The notes beneath the pieces were generated by a model. It had not been told where the DNA came from, did no database searches, and saw nothing but the letters and a program-made list of their open reading frames with translations. Below, piece by piece: positions 1 to 7,791 of a stretch of DNA of 36,925 nt. The DNA is taken from the NCBI GenBank assembly GCA_003219195.1, contig QHPX01000146.1:1-36925 (forward strand). Direction: 5' to 3'. Source of the DNA: Verrucomicrobiota bacterium (GTDB lineage: Bacteria; Verrucomicrobiota; Verrucomicrobiia; Chthoniobacterales; UBA10450). A program made the position numbers and the translations under genes. The first letter of the stretch is position 1, and the number at the start of each line of letters is the position of its first letter.

Positions 1-1985
1 ACGAAACTGACCGGAAAATTATCGCTGCCCGGCAAGGCCGACGGCATCGTGGCGAACATCTGAATACCGGGAATAGCGCCGAGTTTTTGCAGCACTTGTG
101 GAAGATAAGCTTTCGTCGGCGTCTTACGCGTGCCCCACGGCTTCAAGACCATTCCGCCGAATCCTTGATCGGGAAATGTGATCTGAAACGTGAATCTCGT
201 GTCCGGAATATTCATGAAAACTTTGTTGGCCGCGTCCGCATAGCGGATGGTGTCGTCAATCGTCGCGTTCGCAGGCGCGGTCGCGATTCCGAAGATGACT
301 CCCTGGTCCTCCGTCGGCGCCAATTCCTTCGATCCAAAACTCGGAGTCAGATAGAACATGATGCCGGCAAGAACGGAGAGGCCCAACCAAACCGCATACA
401 CCGCGGGCCGGGCCGCCAGCGTGCGATCGAGATGATTTCCGTACCAACCACGGAAGCGATCGAACGTGCGATTGACCGTGCCGCTAAATCCTTTCTCGGA
501 ATGTCCGGCACGCAACAAGTGCGCCGACATCATCGGTGAAAGGGTGAGCGCGACGATGCCCGAAATAAAAACCGCACCGGCTAGGGTGAGGGCAAATTCG
601 CGGAAGAGCGCGCCAGTCAATCCGCCTTGGAGCGCGATCGGCGTGTAAACGGCCGCTAGCGTAAGCGTCATCGCGATAATCGGGCCGACCAATTCACGCG
701 CACCTTTCAGCGCCGCGTTCATGCGCGACATGCCTTCGCGCAAATGTCGCTCGACGTTTTCGACCACCACGATCGCGTCGTCCACCACCAAGCCGACTGA
801 CAACACGATCGCCAGTAGCGTCAACAAATTGAGCGTGAACCCAAACGCCTGCATCAGGAAGAGCGCTCCGATCAGCGAAATCGGAATCGCCACCACCGGC
901 ACGATGACGGAACGAACCGAGCCAAGGAAGAGGAAGATCACCACCATCACGATGAGCAACGTGTCGATCAAAGTTTTGACGACCTCGTGAATAGCGTCGT
1001 TGATGTAAGCCGTTGCGTCGTACGCAATTTCCCCGGTCATGCCGGTCGGTAATTCTTTTTTGATCTGCTCCATCTCCGCGCGCACGCGCTTGATCACGTC
1101 CACCGAGTTCGCGTTCGGCAAAACCCAAACGCCCATGAATACCGCCCTCTGGCCTGAGAAGCGGACTTCGGTGTCGTAATCTTCGGCGCCGAGCACCACG
1201 TCCGCGATGTCCCCCAGCCGCAGGAGCGTGCCTTTGTCCTCGCGCACAACCAGCTTTTTGAAATCGTCCGCCGTGTGCAAGTCGGTGTTCGCAGTCAGAT
1301 TCACCTGGAGCAGCGAACCTTTCGTGCTGCCAACGGCGGACAGATAATTGTTCCGCGAAAGCGCGCTGCGCACTTGCCCCGGACTGATGTTGAGCGCCGC
1401 CATCCGCTCTGGTTTCATCCAGATGCGCATCGCGAACACGCGTCCGCCAAGAATATCGGCTTTCTGCACGCCGCCCACCGCTGTCAACCGCGGTTGCACC
1501 AGACGGACCAGATAATCCGTGACTTCGTTTGGCTGAAGAATGTTCGACGTAAAACTGAGGTAAGCCGAAGCGAACCGCGAGTCCGCCGATTCGATGCTAA
1601 TCACGGGGATCTCGGCCTCGGGCGGGAGATCGCGTCGAATCGCGTCCACCTTAGAGCTGATGTCCGACAAGGCTTTGTTCGCATCGTAGTTCAGCTTCAA
1701 CCGCGCTGTGATCGTTGAGATGCCTTGTTTGCTTTCCGATTGGATGTAATCGATGCCATCGGCTGCGGCGATGGCGCGCTCGAGCGGCGTGGTGATAAAT
1801 CCGCGCACTAGCCCGGCGTCGGCGCCGACGTAAACCGTGCTCACCGTGATTGCGGCGATGTCGGTGCGCGGATATTGCCGCACATTAATAGTCTTCATCG
1901 CCTGCAGGCCGGCGATGAGAATGACAAAGCTCACGACCAGCGCCAGCACCGGCCGGCGGATGAAAAGATCGGTAAAAGACTTCAT
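1..1985 (-). CDS. RND efflux pump permease, HAE-1/AcrB-MexF type (C-terminus off the left edge)
   Basis: Inner-membrane proton/drug antiporter subunit of a tripartite efflux pump. About 661 of an expected ~1,040 residues are visible. The protein opens with MKSFTDLFIRRPVLALV, the usual short cytoplasmic lead plus TM1, followed by the porter domain with its YP and TPLERAI segments. The TM4 signature VGLVVDDAIVVVENVERH (near residues 400-420) holds the paired aspartates that relay protons, and the PMM segment in SPMMSAHLL is also present. The frame is open through the window edge with no stop or shift. The ATG (1983-1985) lies directly behind the motif AAGATCGAC, with no clear Shine-Dalgarno. 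It is the third gene of tetR-MFP-RND, 28 bp after the fusion protein. Substrates cannot be read from the sequence. Family certain, drug range unknown. Confidence 0.95.
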   Translation of the reverse strand, partial: MKSFTDLFIRRPVLALVVSFVILIAGLQAMKTINVRQYPRTDIAAITVSTVYVGADAGLVRGFITTPLERAIAAADGIDYIQSESKQGISTITARLKLNYDANKALSDISSKVDAIRRDLPPEAEIPVISIESADSRFASAYLSFTSNILQPNEVTDYLVRLVQPRLTAVGGVQKADILGGRVFAMRIWMKPERMAALNISPGQVRSALSRNNYLSAVGSTKGSLLQVNLTANTDLHTADDFKKLVVREDKGTLLRLGDIADVVLGAEDYDTEVRFSGQRAVFMGVWVLPNANSVDVIKRVRAEMEQIKKELPTGMTGEIAYDATAYINDAIHEVVKTLIDTLLIVMVVIFLFLGSVRSVIVPVVAIPISLIGALFLMQAFGFTLNLLTLLAIVLSVGLVVDDAIVVVENVERHLREGMSRMNAALKGARELVGPIIAMTLTLAAVYTPIALQGGLTGALFREFALTLAGAVFISGIVALTLSPMMSAHLLRAGHSEKGFSGTVNRTFDRFRGWYGNHLDRTLAARPAVYAVWLGLSVLAGIMFYLTPSFGSKELAPTEDQGVIFGIATAPANATIDDTIRYADAANKVFMNIPDTRFTFQITFPDQGFGGMVLKPWGTRKTPTKAYLPQVLQKLGAIPGIQMFATMPSALPGSDNFPVSF

Positions 1986-2013
1986 GTCGATCTTAGAACA
2001 TGTCGAGCTTGCA

Positions 2014-3186
2014 TCACGTGTCCGCCGGCTTCGGATTCAACTGCGGCTTCGGAGCGAGATCGTTGTTGATCACCACCGGCATACCGTTGCGCAATTTGAA
2101 CACGCCCGTACTTACGATCGTTTGCCCGGGTTCCAATCCTTGCGTGATTGAGATGAAATCGCCGCGCGCTTCACCCACACGCACAAATTGCTGACGGATC
2201 ATCTGCGATTCCTTTCCCGTCTTCGGCTCCTTCTTCTTCTCGATTACAAAAACGGAATCGCCGTACGGCGCGTACGAAACTGCCGACCCGGGAACAACCA
2301 GCGTCTTCTCCTTCTCCGGCAGGACGACGTCGATCTTGGCAAACATTCCCGGCCGCAGCGCATGGTCGCGATTTTCCAGCGTCGCTTGTAACCCGACGTT
2401 CCGCGTCACCGGATCGACCGACGAATTGAGCGCGGTCAATTTGCCGACGAACTCGCGTCCCGGCAGTGCGTCCGTCTGCACGTGCACCTCAAGTCCTTGC
2501 GATAAATTTGCGAGATGCTGCTGCGGCAATGCAAAATCGACATACACCGGATCGAGCGCTTGCAACGAAACAACCTGCTGCCCGGCGTTGATCATCTGCC
2601 CGACGTTCACTTGGCGGATCCCGAGCTGTCCAGCAAACGGCGCGCGCACTTCCTTCTTCACGATCATCGCGCGCATGTTGTCGACCGTGCCTTGCTTCTG
2701 TTTGAACTTCGATTCCGCGCTGTCGAGCTCCGCTTTCGAGATGACTTTACGCGTGGCGAGATCTTGGGAACGCTGCAAATCCGCGCGCGCCAATTCCAAA
2801 TCGGCTTCAGCCGTGCGCAACTGCGCTTCCTCGGAGGACGCGTCGAGCTTCACCAACACATCGCCCTGCTTAGCGACACTGCCGTTTGGAAACTTAATTT
2901 CGGCGACGGTGCCGCCGAGCTCGGTCGAAACCACTGCGCCTTGCACGGCCGAGATCGACCCGACGGACGAGAGCAGCGGCGACCAATCTTCTTCTTTCAC
3001 TGGCGCGCTCGACACTGTCGTCGGCGGCATCATCATCGGCGCCGACTTCATTTTAAGAATTTGCAGCGCTTTAATTCCGACGATCATGAGCAATACGACA
3101 ACGAGCCCGAGCACTGCTTTGGATAGAGCTTTTCGCGTCGATTTTACTCTGAGTTTCTTCATCTCCGTTTGGGCGACGTCATGCAT
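2014..3186 (-). CDS. RND efflux periplasmic adaptor (membrane fusion protein, AcrA/HlyD family)
   Basis: Periplasmic adaptor that links the RND permease to an outer-membrane channel; 390 residues, normal for the family. An N-terminal membrane anchor (about residues 24-45, LSKAVLGLVVVLLMIVGIKAL) is followed by a lipoyl half (GTVAEIKFPNGSVAKQGDVLVKLDA), a coiled-coil hairpin rich in Glu, Arg, Ala and Lys (residues ~110-170), the second lipoyl half (VRAPFAGQLGIRQVNVGQMI) and beta-barrel/MP domains. The start at 3186 overlaps the tetR stop by 8 bp, which suggests translational coupling. An internal ATG at 3162 (MKKLRVKSTRK) is an alternative start closer to the anchor. No outer-membrane channel gene is seen in the window, so it must be elsewhere or beyond the left edge. 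Confidence 0.93.
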   Translation of the reverse strand: MHDVAQTEMKKLRVKSTRKALSKAVLGLVVVLLMIVGIKALQILKMKSAPMMMPPTTVSSAPVKEEDWSPLLSSVGSISAVQGAVVSTELGGTVAEIKFPNGSVAKQGDVLVKLDASSEEAQLRTAEADLELARADLQRSQDLATRKVISKAELDSAESKFKQKQGTVDNMRAMIVKKEVRAPFAGQLGIRQVNVGQMINAGQQVVSLQALDPVYVDFALPQQHLANLSQGLEVHVQTDALPGREFVGKLTALNSSVDPVTRNVGLQATLENRDHALRPGMFAKIDVVLPEKEKTLVVPGSAVSYAPYGDSVFVIEKKKEPKTGKESQMIRQQFVRVGEARGDFISITQGLEPGQTIVSTGVFKLRNGMPVVINNDLAPKPQLNPKPADT

Positions 3187-3805
3187 ACGCTGGTTCGGTC
3201 TCCGGCTTAAATAGCAGGCGCCAAAGTCTTCGCGTGACCTCGAGTTGCCGCGCCCGCCTTTCCGCGGCGGTAAGCTCTCGTGGTTGCAACACGTCGCGCA
3301 TCAACATTCCGCGGGCAACCGCAAAGATTAATTCGGCCTGTTCGCTCGGCGCCAGGCCGTGGGCGGCGTTTTTTGCCTCGGGTGAGCGCGCGATCAAATC
3401 GGTCACGCCATCCATCGCCGTCTGCAAAACATCGCGCACCAAATCTGCGATGCCCGGATTGCGCGCTGCTTCCGCGTAAAGATCGACAACGAAGGCGGAC
3501 GTAACCCGCGGCTCGTTTTCGCAGCAATGCGCCGTAAAGAGAATTTCGAGCGACTCGAGCAGGCTCGGCGCTTGTCGCGCGCGCTCCAGCACCTTGTGAA
3601 TCTCCTCCTTATGTCGGTCCGCCATCGCGGAGATCACCGCTTCCTTGTTCTCGAAATAGCGGTAAATCAGACCGACGCTGATCCCGGCCTCCGCGCTGAT
3701 GTCATGCATACTCGCCTGGTGAAAGCCGCGCTCGGCGAAGCACACCATCGCGGCGTCGAGAATCTGCGTTCGCCGATCGAGACCGTTTTCTATTTGCTGA
3801 GCCAT
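3179..3805 (-). CDS. TetR/AcrR-family transcriptional repressor of the efflux operon
   Basis: 208 residues. The N-terminal TetR DNA-binding domain is typical: RRTQILDAAMVCFAERGFHQ (helix 1), then the helix-turn-helix MHDISAEAGISVGLIYRYFENKEAVI at about residues 33-59. The C-terminal ligand-binding/dimer half is divergent, as in all TetR proteins. It is first in the operon, overlaps the adaptor gene by 8 bp, and has a near-perfect palindrome 10-35 bp upstream of its ATG. From this I infer autorepression and control of the two pump genes, with derepression by a pump substrate. One copy of the iterated 9-mer (3479-3487) falls inside the gene and is read as VDL. Confidence 0.93.
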   Translation of the reverse strand: MAQQIENGLDRRTQILDAAMVCFAERGFHQASMHDISAEAGISVGLIYRYFENKEAVISAMADRHKEEIHKVLERARQAPSLLESLEILFTAHCCENEPRVTSAFVVDLYAEAARNPGIADLVRDVLQTAMDGVTDLIARSPEAKNAAHGLAPSEQAELIFAVARGMLMRDVLQPRELTAAERRARQLEVTRRLWRLLFKPETEPAYA

Positions 3806-3814
3806 GAAGGTTGG

Positions 3815-3840
3815 ACAGTGAATGAACGTTCATTCATTGT
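3815..3840. promoter_or_regulatory. Probable TetR operator (26-bp palindrome)
   Basis: The core TGAATGAACGTTCATTCA (3819-3836) is a perfect 18-bp palindrome. It extends outward to ACA...TGT, giving 26 bp with a single mismatched pair. It ends 10 bp before the tetR ATG, the classical place for an autoregulatory TetR operator, and it contains ATTCATT/AATGAAT repeats typical of AcrR/TetR sites. Binding is inferred from position and symmetry. Confidence 0.8.
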
Positions 3841-3910
3841 CAAGTGGGACTCTAATTACGACGCAATCTGCTTTGAAGTCCGATGCTCGCCCGACGTCGC
3901 GCTCAGCCCG

Positions 3911-4066
3911 TCAATTCGGGAGCGGACTCGGTTGTCGTGCGAATTGGCAGATCGAAATGACCGTGCTCAGAGCGATGAGCCCGTAGAGCAGCGCTTCCAT
4001 TACGCCCCGGCTTTTTTCTTCCGAGCGAATTAGAAGTGCGTAGGTAGAGTCATGTTGGTTGTTCAT
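3911..4066 (-). CDS. Putative 51-residue single-pass membrane protein
   Basis: An open frame of 51 codons plus TGA begins MNNQHDSTYALLIRSEEKSR. It contains one hydrophobic stretch, VMEALLYGLIALSTVISICQ (about residues 23-42), flanked by charged residues on the N-side and ending in a short polar tail, RQPSPLPN. This is the architecture of a small inner-membrane protein. Upstream of the ATG is a purine-rich run (GAGAAAGAAAG) but no clear Shine-Dalgarno. It is transcribed towards tetR and stands alone. I do not recognise a family; support comes only from the sharp hydrophobic pattern and the otherwise empty spacer. Confidence 0.5.
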   Translation of the reverse strand: MNNQHDSTYALLIRSEEKSRGVMEALLYGLIALSTVISICQFARQPSPLPN

Positions 4067-4197
4067 AATCTTAGCTTTCTTTCTCACTCACACACGAGCC
4101 ATCCATTTATTGCTGCGATTTAGCCGCGCACCCTTTGGTCCTTTCATACAAAGACGCCGCCAACTGCCGATTTTGTCTACGCTGCTTTCGATTTCGA

Positions 4198-4232
4198 CGT
4201 TGGACGTTGAGCGTTGAGCGTTGAACGTTGAA
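4198..4232. repeat. Heptamer tandem repeat, 5 units of CGTTGRR
   Basis: Five consecutive 7-bp units: CGTTGGA, CGTTGAG, CGTTGAG, CGTTGAA, CGTTGAA. The array ends 14 bp before the tilS start codon, so it lies in the leader and may set tilS spacing or translation. It resembles the STRR heptamer arrays known from cyanobacteria in form, not in sequence. Confidence 0.85.
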
Positions 4233-4246
4233 ACAAAGTTGCTTCC

Positions 4247-5203
4247 ATGCGCTCGATCACCACTAATCCGCGATTGCTTCGCGACTTTCCGCCGCGCCGA
4301 CGCTACCTTGTCGGCGTCTCTGGAGGACGCGATTCGGTCGTGCTCCTTCACTGGCTTGTCGGTCTTGAATACAAAAAGCTGGTCGTCTGCCATTTGAATC
4401 ATCAATTGCGCGGGCGCTCCAGTGACGCCGATGCGCGCTTCGTCCAAAAACTTGCCTCCAAATACGATGTCGATCTTGAAATCGGGTTGAGGAACGTTGG
4501 CGCGATCGCCGCGAGAGAAAAATTATCGCTCGAAACCGCGGCCCGCGAAGCGCGCTACCGATTTTTTGCGCAAGTGGCGAAACGCAGACGCTGCCGCACC
4601 ATTTTTCTCGCCCATCATGCCGACGATCTCGTGGAAACTTTCTTGATGAACTTGTTTCGCGGGGCCGGCATCACCGGATTGAGCGCGATGCGCGAAATCG
4701 CAACCCGGCGAGTCGAAGATGTCGATCTTACGATTGCTCGCCCGCTTCTTGGAGCTTGGCGCGGCGACATAGACACGTACGTTGGAAAACACCGACTGAA
4801 GTTTCGGGAAGACGCGTCGAACAAAAATTTAACGCCGCTGCGCAATCGCATCCGCCGCCGCATCATTCCTTATTTGGAAAAAACAATCGGGCGCAACATT
4901 CGAGGAAACATCTGGCGTGCGGCCATGATCGCGACGGAAGAAGAAAAGTGGATCGAATCGCTGGCAAAACATTCCGACCTGCAAGATGTCGATCTTTCGG
5001 TCGAAAAACTTCGCCACTTGCCGACGGCTCTTCAACGTCGCGCGATCATGAAATGGTTGCGCGCGCGCCACGTCGCCGATGTCGGTTTCGAAGTAATTGA
5101 GCGCGTTCGCTCTTTGCTCGATCGCGACGCGCAAGTTGCAAAAATCAACCTTCCTCAAGATCGACATGTGCGCCGCCGGGCCGGTAAAATCTTCCTCGAG
5201 TGA
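4247..5203 (+). CDS. tilS: tRNA(Ile)-lysidine synthase TilS
   Basis: Converts C34 of the CAU-anticodon tRNA-Ile to lysidine with ATP and lysine, so that AUA is read as isoleucine. The PP-loop P-motif GVSGGRDSVVLLHWL is at residues ~23-37, followed by VCHLNHQLRGRSSDAD and FLAHHADDLVETFLMNLFRGAGITGL, both diagnostic of TilS. At 318 residues it is the short form: N-terminal catalytic domain plus a helical TilS domain, without the long C-terminal domain of the E. coli enzyme (Aquifex has a similar short enzyme). The gene carries four copies of the iterated motif (4469, 4721, 4988, 5157), three read as VDL and one as QDR. It is followed by a REP-like element. Confidence 0.95.
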   Translation: MRSITTNPRLLRDFPPRRRYLVGVSGGRDSVVLLHWLVGLEYKKLVVCHLNHQLRGRSSDADARFVQKLASKYDVDLEIGLRNVGAIAAREKLSLETAAREARYRFFAQVAKRRRCRTIFLAHHADDLVETFLMNLFRGAGITGLSAMREIATRRVEDVDLTIARPLLGAWRGDIDTYVGKHRLKFREDASNKNLTPLRNRIRRRIIPYLEKTIGRNIRGNIWRAAMIATEEEKWIESLAKHSDLQDVDLSVEKLRHLPTALQRRAIMKWLRARHVADVGFEVIERVRSLLDRDAQVAKINLPQDRHVRRRAGKIFLE

Positions 5204-5229
5204 TTGTAGGACCGCGATCTTCGCCGCCG

Positions 5230-5281
5230 CTGTAGGGAACTCTGCTAGCGTCCCGCGGGAAGCAGGCTGCTTCCCCTACAG
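5230..5281. repeat. REP-like palindromic element with CTGTAGGG...CCCTACAG ends
   Basis: Between tilS and gltX. The outer ends CTGTAGGG (5230-5237) and CCCTACAG (5274-5281) are exact inverted repeats about 50 bp apart, and an internal GGAAGCAGGCTGCTTCC hairpin precedes the right end. The terminal GTAG is the hallmark of REP elements mobilised by RAYT (TnpA-REP) transposases. No RAYT gene is in the window. Confidence 0.75.
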
Positions 5282-5282
5282 G

Positions 5283-5314
5283 AATCTGTGTAAATCTGCG
5301 AAATCTGTGGATAA
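5283..5314. repeat. Short tandem repeat of AAATCTGYG units
   Basis: Three ~9-bp units (AATCTGTGT, AAATCTGCG, AAATCTGTGG) lie directly after the REP element and 13 bp before gltX. The last unit includes TGTGGATAA, a perfect DnaA-box sequence, but it stands alone and is part of the repeat. Confidence 0.6.
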
Positions 5315-5326
5315 ATACCTTTCGAG

Positions 5327-6739
5327 ATGAGACCCGATATCCGCGTTCGCTTCGCGCCTTCACCAACCGGTTATTTGCATATCGGCGGCGCGCGCACTGC
5401 GCTTTTTAACTGGCTTTTTGCACGGCATCACGGCGGCACATTTGTCTTGCGCATCGAGGACACCGACCTAAAGCGCAACACCGAAGAAGCCGCGGCCGCG
5501 ATTTACGAAGGCTTGCGCTGGCTCGAATTAAACTGGGACGAGGGCCCGCACGTCGGCGGAAAATTTGGCCCCTATTTTCAAAGCGAGCGCACGGAAATTT
5601 ACGAGCGCTATCTCAAGAAGTTGCAGGACGACGGTCACATTTTTGAAGATCAAGGCGCGCTCCGCTTTCGTTCGCCGCGCGAGCATGTTGTGGTCGATGA
5701 CCTGGTTTGCGGCAAAATCGATTTCGATCTTACCAATCCTGGAACGCATCCGGATATGACCGTGCGCCGTCCCGATGGCTCATGGATTTTTCATTTCGTC
5801 AATGTGATCGACGACATCGAAATGAAAATCTCACACGTTATTCGCGGTGAAGACCACCTTTCCAACACGCCCAAGCATATCGAGCTTTATCGCGCGCTTG
5901 GCGCGACGCCACCGCGTTTTGCGCACATCCCGCTCATTTTGAATCACGATGGGTCGAAGATGAGCAAGCGCGATGAAGGGGCGCGCGTCGCCGCTTACAT
6001 CGAGCAGGGTTATGTGCCCGACGCCGTGCGCAATTACCTTTGCCTGCTCGGTTGGTCGCCGAAGGACAACCGCGAAAAGATCGACATCGAAGAAGTGGTA
6101 AAACTTTTCGAGCTCGAAAAAATCAATCGACGCAATGCCGCGTTCGATCGCGACAAATGTTTTTGGCTCAACGGTCAATACATCGCGCAAATGTCGCTCG
6201 ACCGCTTCGTCGAGTTGGCAAAGCCGTTCTTGCGACAAGCGGGAATTATTGCGCCGGTAGGGGGGCGAGACTCCGTCGAGCCGACGAAATCCATCGACGG
6301 CTCCGCAGAGCGTCGCCCTACCGACGAAGGATATCTCCGCGCGGTCCTAGCCATCGTAAAAGAAAAGATCAAACTGCTGAGCGAATTGCCGGAGTGGACA
6401 TCGTACTTCTTTACCGAGGATTACGAATTCGATCCGGCCGCGGCGGAAAAAGTTTTCGGTAAATCGGAAGCCGCCACGCGATTGAGTGCGTTGCGCGAGG
6501 AGTTTCGTAAGATCGACAACTGGAATGCTGGGCCGATCGAATCGACTCTTAAAGCACTGGTGCAAAAGCTTGATTGCAAGACAGGGGATCTTGTTCACCC
6601 CGCGCGGGTTGCGGTCAGTGGTCGCTCGGTTGGCCCGAGTTTGTATCACATGCTTGAAGTCATGGGCAAAGAGCGCGTGCTCACGCGCTTCGAACGAGCC
6701 ACCGCAAAATTTTCAAAACTTCCGGGCGTGTCATTCTAA
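5327..6739 (+). CDS. gltX: Glutamyl-tRNA synthetase GltX with an in-frame repeat insertion
   Basis: Class I aminoacyl-tRNA synthetase that charges tRNA-Glu; 470 residues. It opens with the HIGH-type motif in RFAPSPTGYLHIGGARTAL (residues ~7-25). The KMSKS loop is SKMSKRDEGARV (residues ~210-221). The anticodon-binding half follows (EWTSYFFTEDYEFD, then TGDLVHPARVAVSGRSVGPSL). Residues ~310-333, between FLRQAGI and YLRAVLA, are low-complexity and polar (VGGRDSVEPTKSIDGSAERR) and are encoded by a GTAG-bounded REPIN-like palindrome, so the element inserted in frame in a surface region. The last codons, VSF-stop, come from another repeat that starts at 6728. Two iterated motifs (6077, 6509) are read as KID. 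Confidence 0.95.
   Translation: MRPDIRVRFAPSPTGYLHIGGARTALFNWLFARHHGGTFVLRIEDTDLKRNTEEAAAAIYEGLRWLELNWDEGPHVGGKFGPYFQSERTEIYERYLKKLQDDGHIFEDQGALRFRSPREHVVVDDLVCGKIDFDLTNPGTHPDMTVRRPDGSWIFHFVNVIDDIEMKISHVIRGEDHLSNTPKHIELYRALGATPPRFAHIPLILNHDGSKMSKRDEGARVAAYIEQGYVPDAVRNYLCLLGWSPKDNREKIDIEEVVKLFELEKINRRNAAFDRDKCFWLNGQYIAQMSLDRFVELAKPFLRQAGIIAPVGGRDSVEPTKSIDGSAERRPTDEGYLRAVLAIVKEKIKLLSELPEWTSYFFTEDYEFDPAAAEKVFGKSEAATRLSALREEFRKIDNWNAGPIESTLKALVQKLDCKTGDLVHPARVAVSGRSVGPSLYHMLEVMGKERVLTRFERATAKFSKLPGVSF
6255..6323. repeat. REPIN-like element inserted inside gltX
   Basis: A 69-bp (23-codon) inverted repeat: left end CCGGTAGGG, right end CCCTACCG, with internal GC-rich stem-loops (for example GCTC-CGCA-GAGC near 6301). 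It carries the same GTAG/CTAC termini as the intergenic elements but lies wholly inside the gltX frame. Because 69 is a multiple of three, the frame is kept. Confidence 0.8.
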
Positions 6740-6843
6740 GCGGAGCGAAGCGGATTCGAAGGATCCCATGGCGTTACCCAGCAGGTTTCAATTACGGGAT
6801 TCCTCGGTCCGAGCCGGACTGGCATTTTCGCTCGGAATGACAC
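6728..6843. repeat. Inverted repeat GTGTCATTC...GAATGACAC between gltX and aroE
   Basis: The left arm GTGTCATTC (6728-6736) and right arm GAATGACAC (6835-6843) are perfect inverted repeats. The interior has imperfect inner pairing (GGATTCGAAGGATCCC against GGGATTCCTCGG). The right half, read on the minus strand, begins GTGTCATTCCGAGCG and is the same family as the copy at 9645. The element supplies the last three codons and the TAA of gltX, and may fold as a transcript-end hairpin. Confidence 0.75.
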
Positions 6844-6861
6844 GGGGAAGGCCAGAATGAC

Positions 6862-7791
6862 ATGAAGAGAAAGCGCACAACAGAACGTTACACGCTCGCC
6901 GACCTCGACAGTTGGCGCGAAGCGACGCGCGAGGTCAAGCCGCCGATTCGCCTGGGCGTTTTCGGCGATCCGGTCGCGCATTCGTTGTCGCCGCAAATGC
7001 AAAACGCGGCGCTTCGCGCGTGCAAGATCGACATGCAATACGCGCGCTTCCATGTTCGAGCGAATGAATTGCGGTCTGCGCTGCACGTTTTGACGGAGCT
7101 GGATTTTATCGGCGTAAACCTGACCGTGCCGCACAAAATCACTGCGCTCGTCTCGATGGATGAAGTGGATGAGCGCGCGGCCCGAGCAGGAGCAGTCAAC
7201 ACGGTTCGGGTCCGCGATAAAAAACTCATTGCTTCGAACACTGATGGCGAGGGATTTTTGCGCGCCATTCGCAGCGAATTCTCGGTCGATCTGCGCGATC
7301 TGCGGGTCGTGGTAATCGGTGCGGGCGGCGGATCGGGCCGCGCGATTGCGATGCAATGCGCGCTCGAAAATTGCGAACGTCTCGTCCTCGTCAATCGCAC
7401 TTTCGAGAAGGCAAAGGCGCTGGCCGATCAATTGCGGCCGTTCTTCGCCGGGCCGCGGGTGTTGGGACCAGCTGCTCGTCTGGAAGCGGTTCCGTGGGAT
7501 GAACCGTTATTGCGCGCGCAATTCGCGCAGGTTGATCTTGTCGTTAATGCGACGCCGCTCGGGATGAATCCGAGCGACTCAACTCCAATCCCGGCGCGGC
7601 TGCTCGCCCCGCATCTCATGGTCTTCGATACTGTTTATGGCGCGCAACCGACGCCACTCGTTCGCGCGGCGCGGGAAGCAGGCGCGCGCGCGGCGAACGG
7701 ATTGTCGATGTTGCTGCATCAAGGCGCGCTCGCCTTTGAGACTTGGTTTGGGCGCGAAGCGCCGCTCGACGTGATGCGCGCGGCGTTATAA
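6862..7791 (+). CDS. aroE: Shikimate dehydrogenase AroE
   Basis: NADPH-dependent reduction of 3-dehydroshikimate to shikimate, step four of the chorismate pathway; cytoplasmic. After ~25 extra N-terminal residues come the substrate motif GDPVAHSLSPQMQNAAL, the catalytic-lysine motif NLTVPHK (residues ~86-92), NTDGEGF, the nucleotide-binding GAGGGSGRAI (residues ~153-162), NATPLGM, and the C-terminal GLSMLLHQGALAFE. At 309 residues it is slightly longer than the usual 270-290. The start is preceded by the inverted repeat and has no strong Shine-Dalgarno. It is convergent with proC, overlapping by 6 bp. One iterated motif (7024) is read as KID. Confidence 0.95.
   Translation: MKRKRTTERYTLADLDSWREATREVKPPIRLGVFGDPVAHSLSPQMQNAALRACKIDMQYARFHVRANELRSALHVLTELDFIGVNLTVPHKITALVSMDEVDERAARAGAVNTVRVRDKKLIASNTDGEGFLRAIRSEFSVDLRDLRVVVIGAGGGSGRAIAMQCALENCERLVLVNRTFEKAKALADQLRPFFAGPRVLGPAARLEAVPWDEPLLRAQFAQVDLVVNATPLGMNPSDSTPIPARLLAPHLMVFDTVYGAQPTPLVRAAREAGARAANGLSMLLHQGALAFETWFGREAPLDVMRAAL

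Larger units (their letters stand above)
3841..4246. other. 406-bp spacer between tetR and tilS
   Basis: The stretch holds the upstream side of the tetR promoter region, one likely small membrane-peptide gene on the minus strand (3911-4066) and a heptamer tandem repeat just before tilS (4198-4232). Nothing else convincing is seen: no tRNA-like fold, terminator or second operator. Confidence 0.6.

Noticed and set aside
2336-3214. Long open frames opposite the adaptor, nuo and other genes
   Set aside because: Antisense shadows caused by GC-rich codon bias; no domain sense, and each lies wholly over a well-recognised gene on the other strand.
5306-5314. TGTGGATAA, a perfect DnaA box, as a sign of a replication origin
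   Set aside because: Single copy, inside a short AAATCTGYG tandem repeat; no cluster, no AT-rich unwinding region, no dnaA/dnaN beside it.
6728-6843. Classical intrinsic terminator after gltX
   Set aside because: Arms are perfect at the ends but 98 bases apart, with weak inner pairing and no T-run; treated as a dispersed repeat instead.
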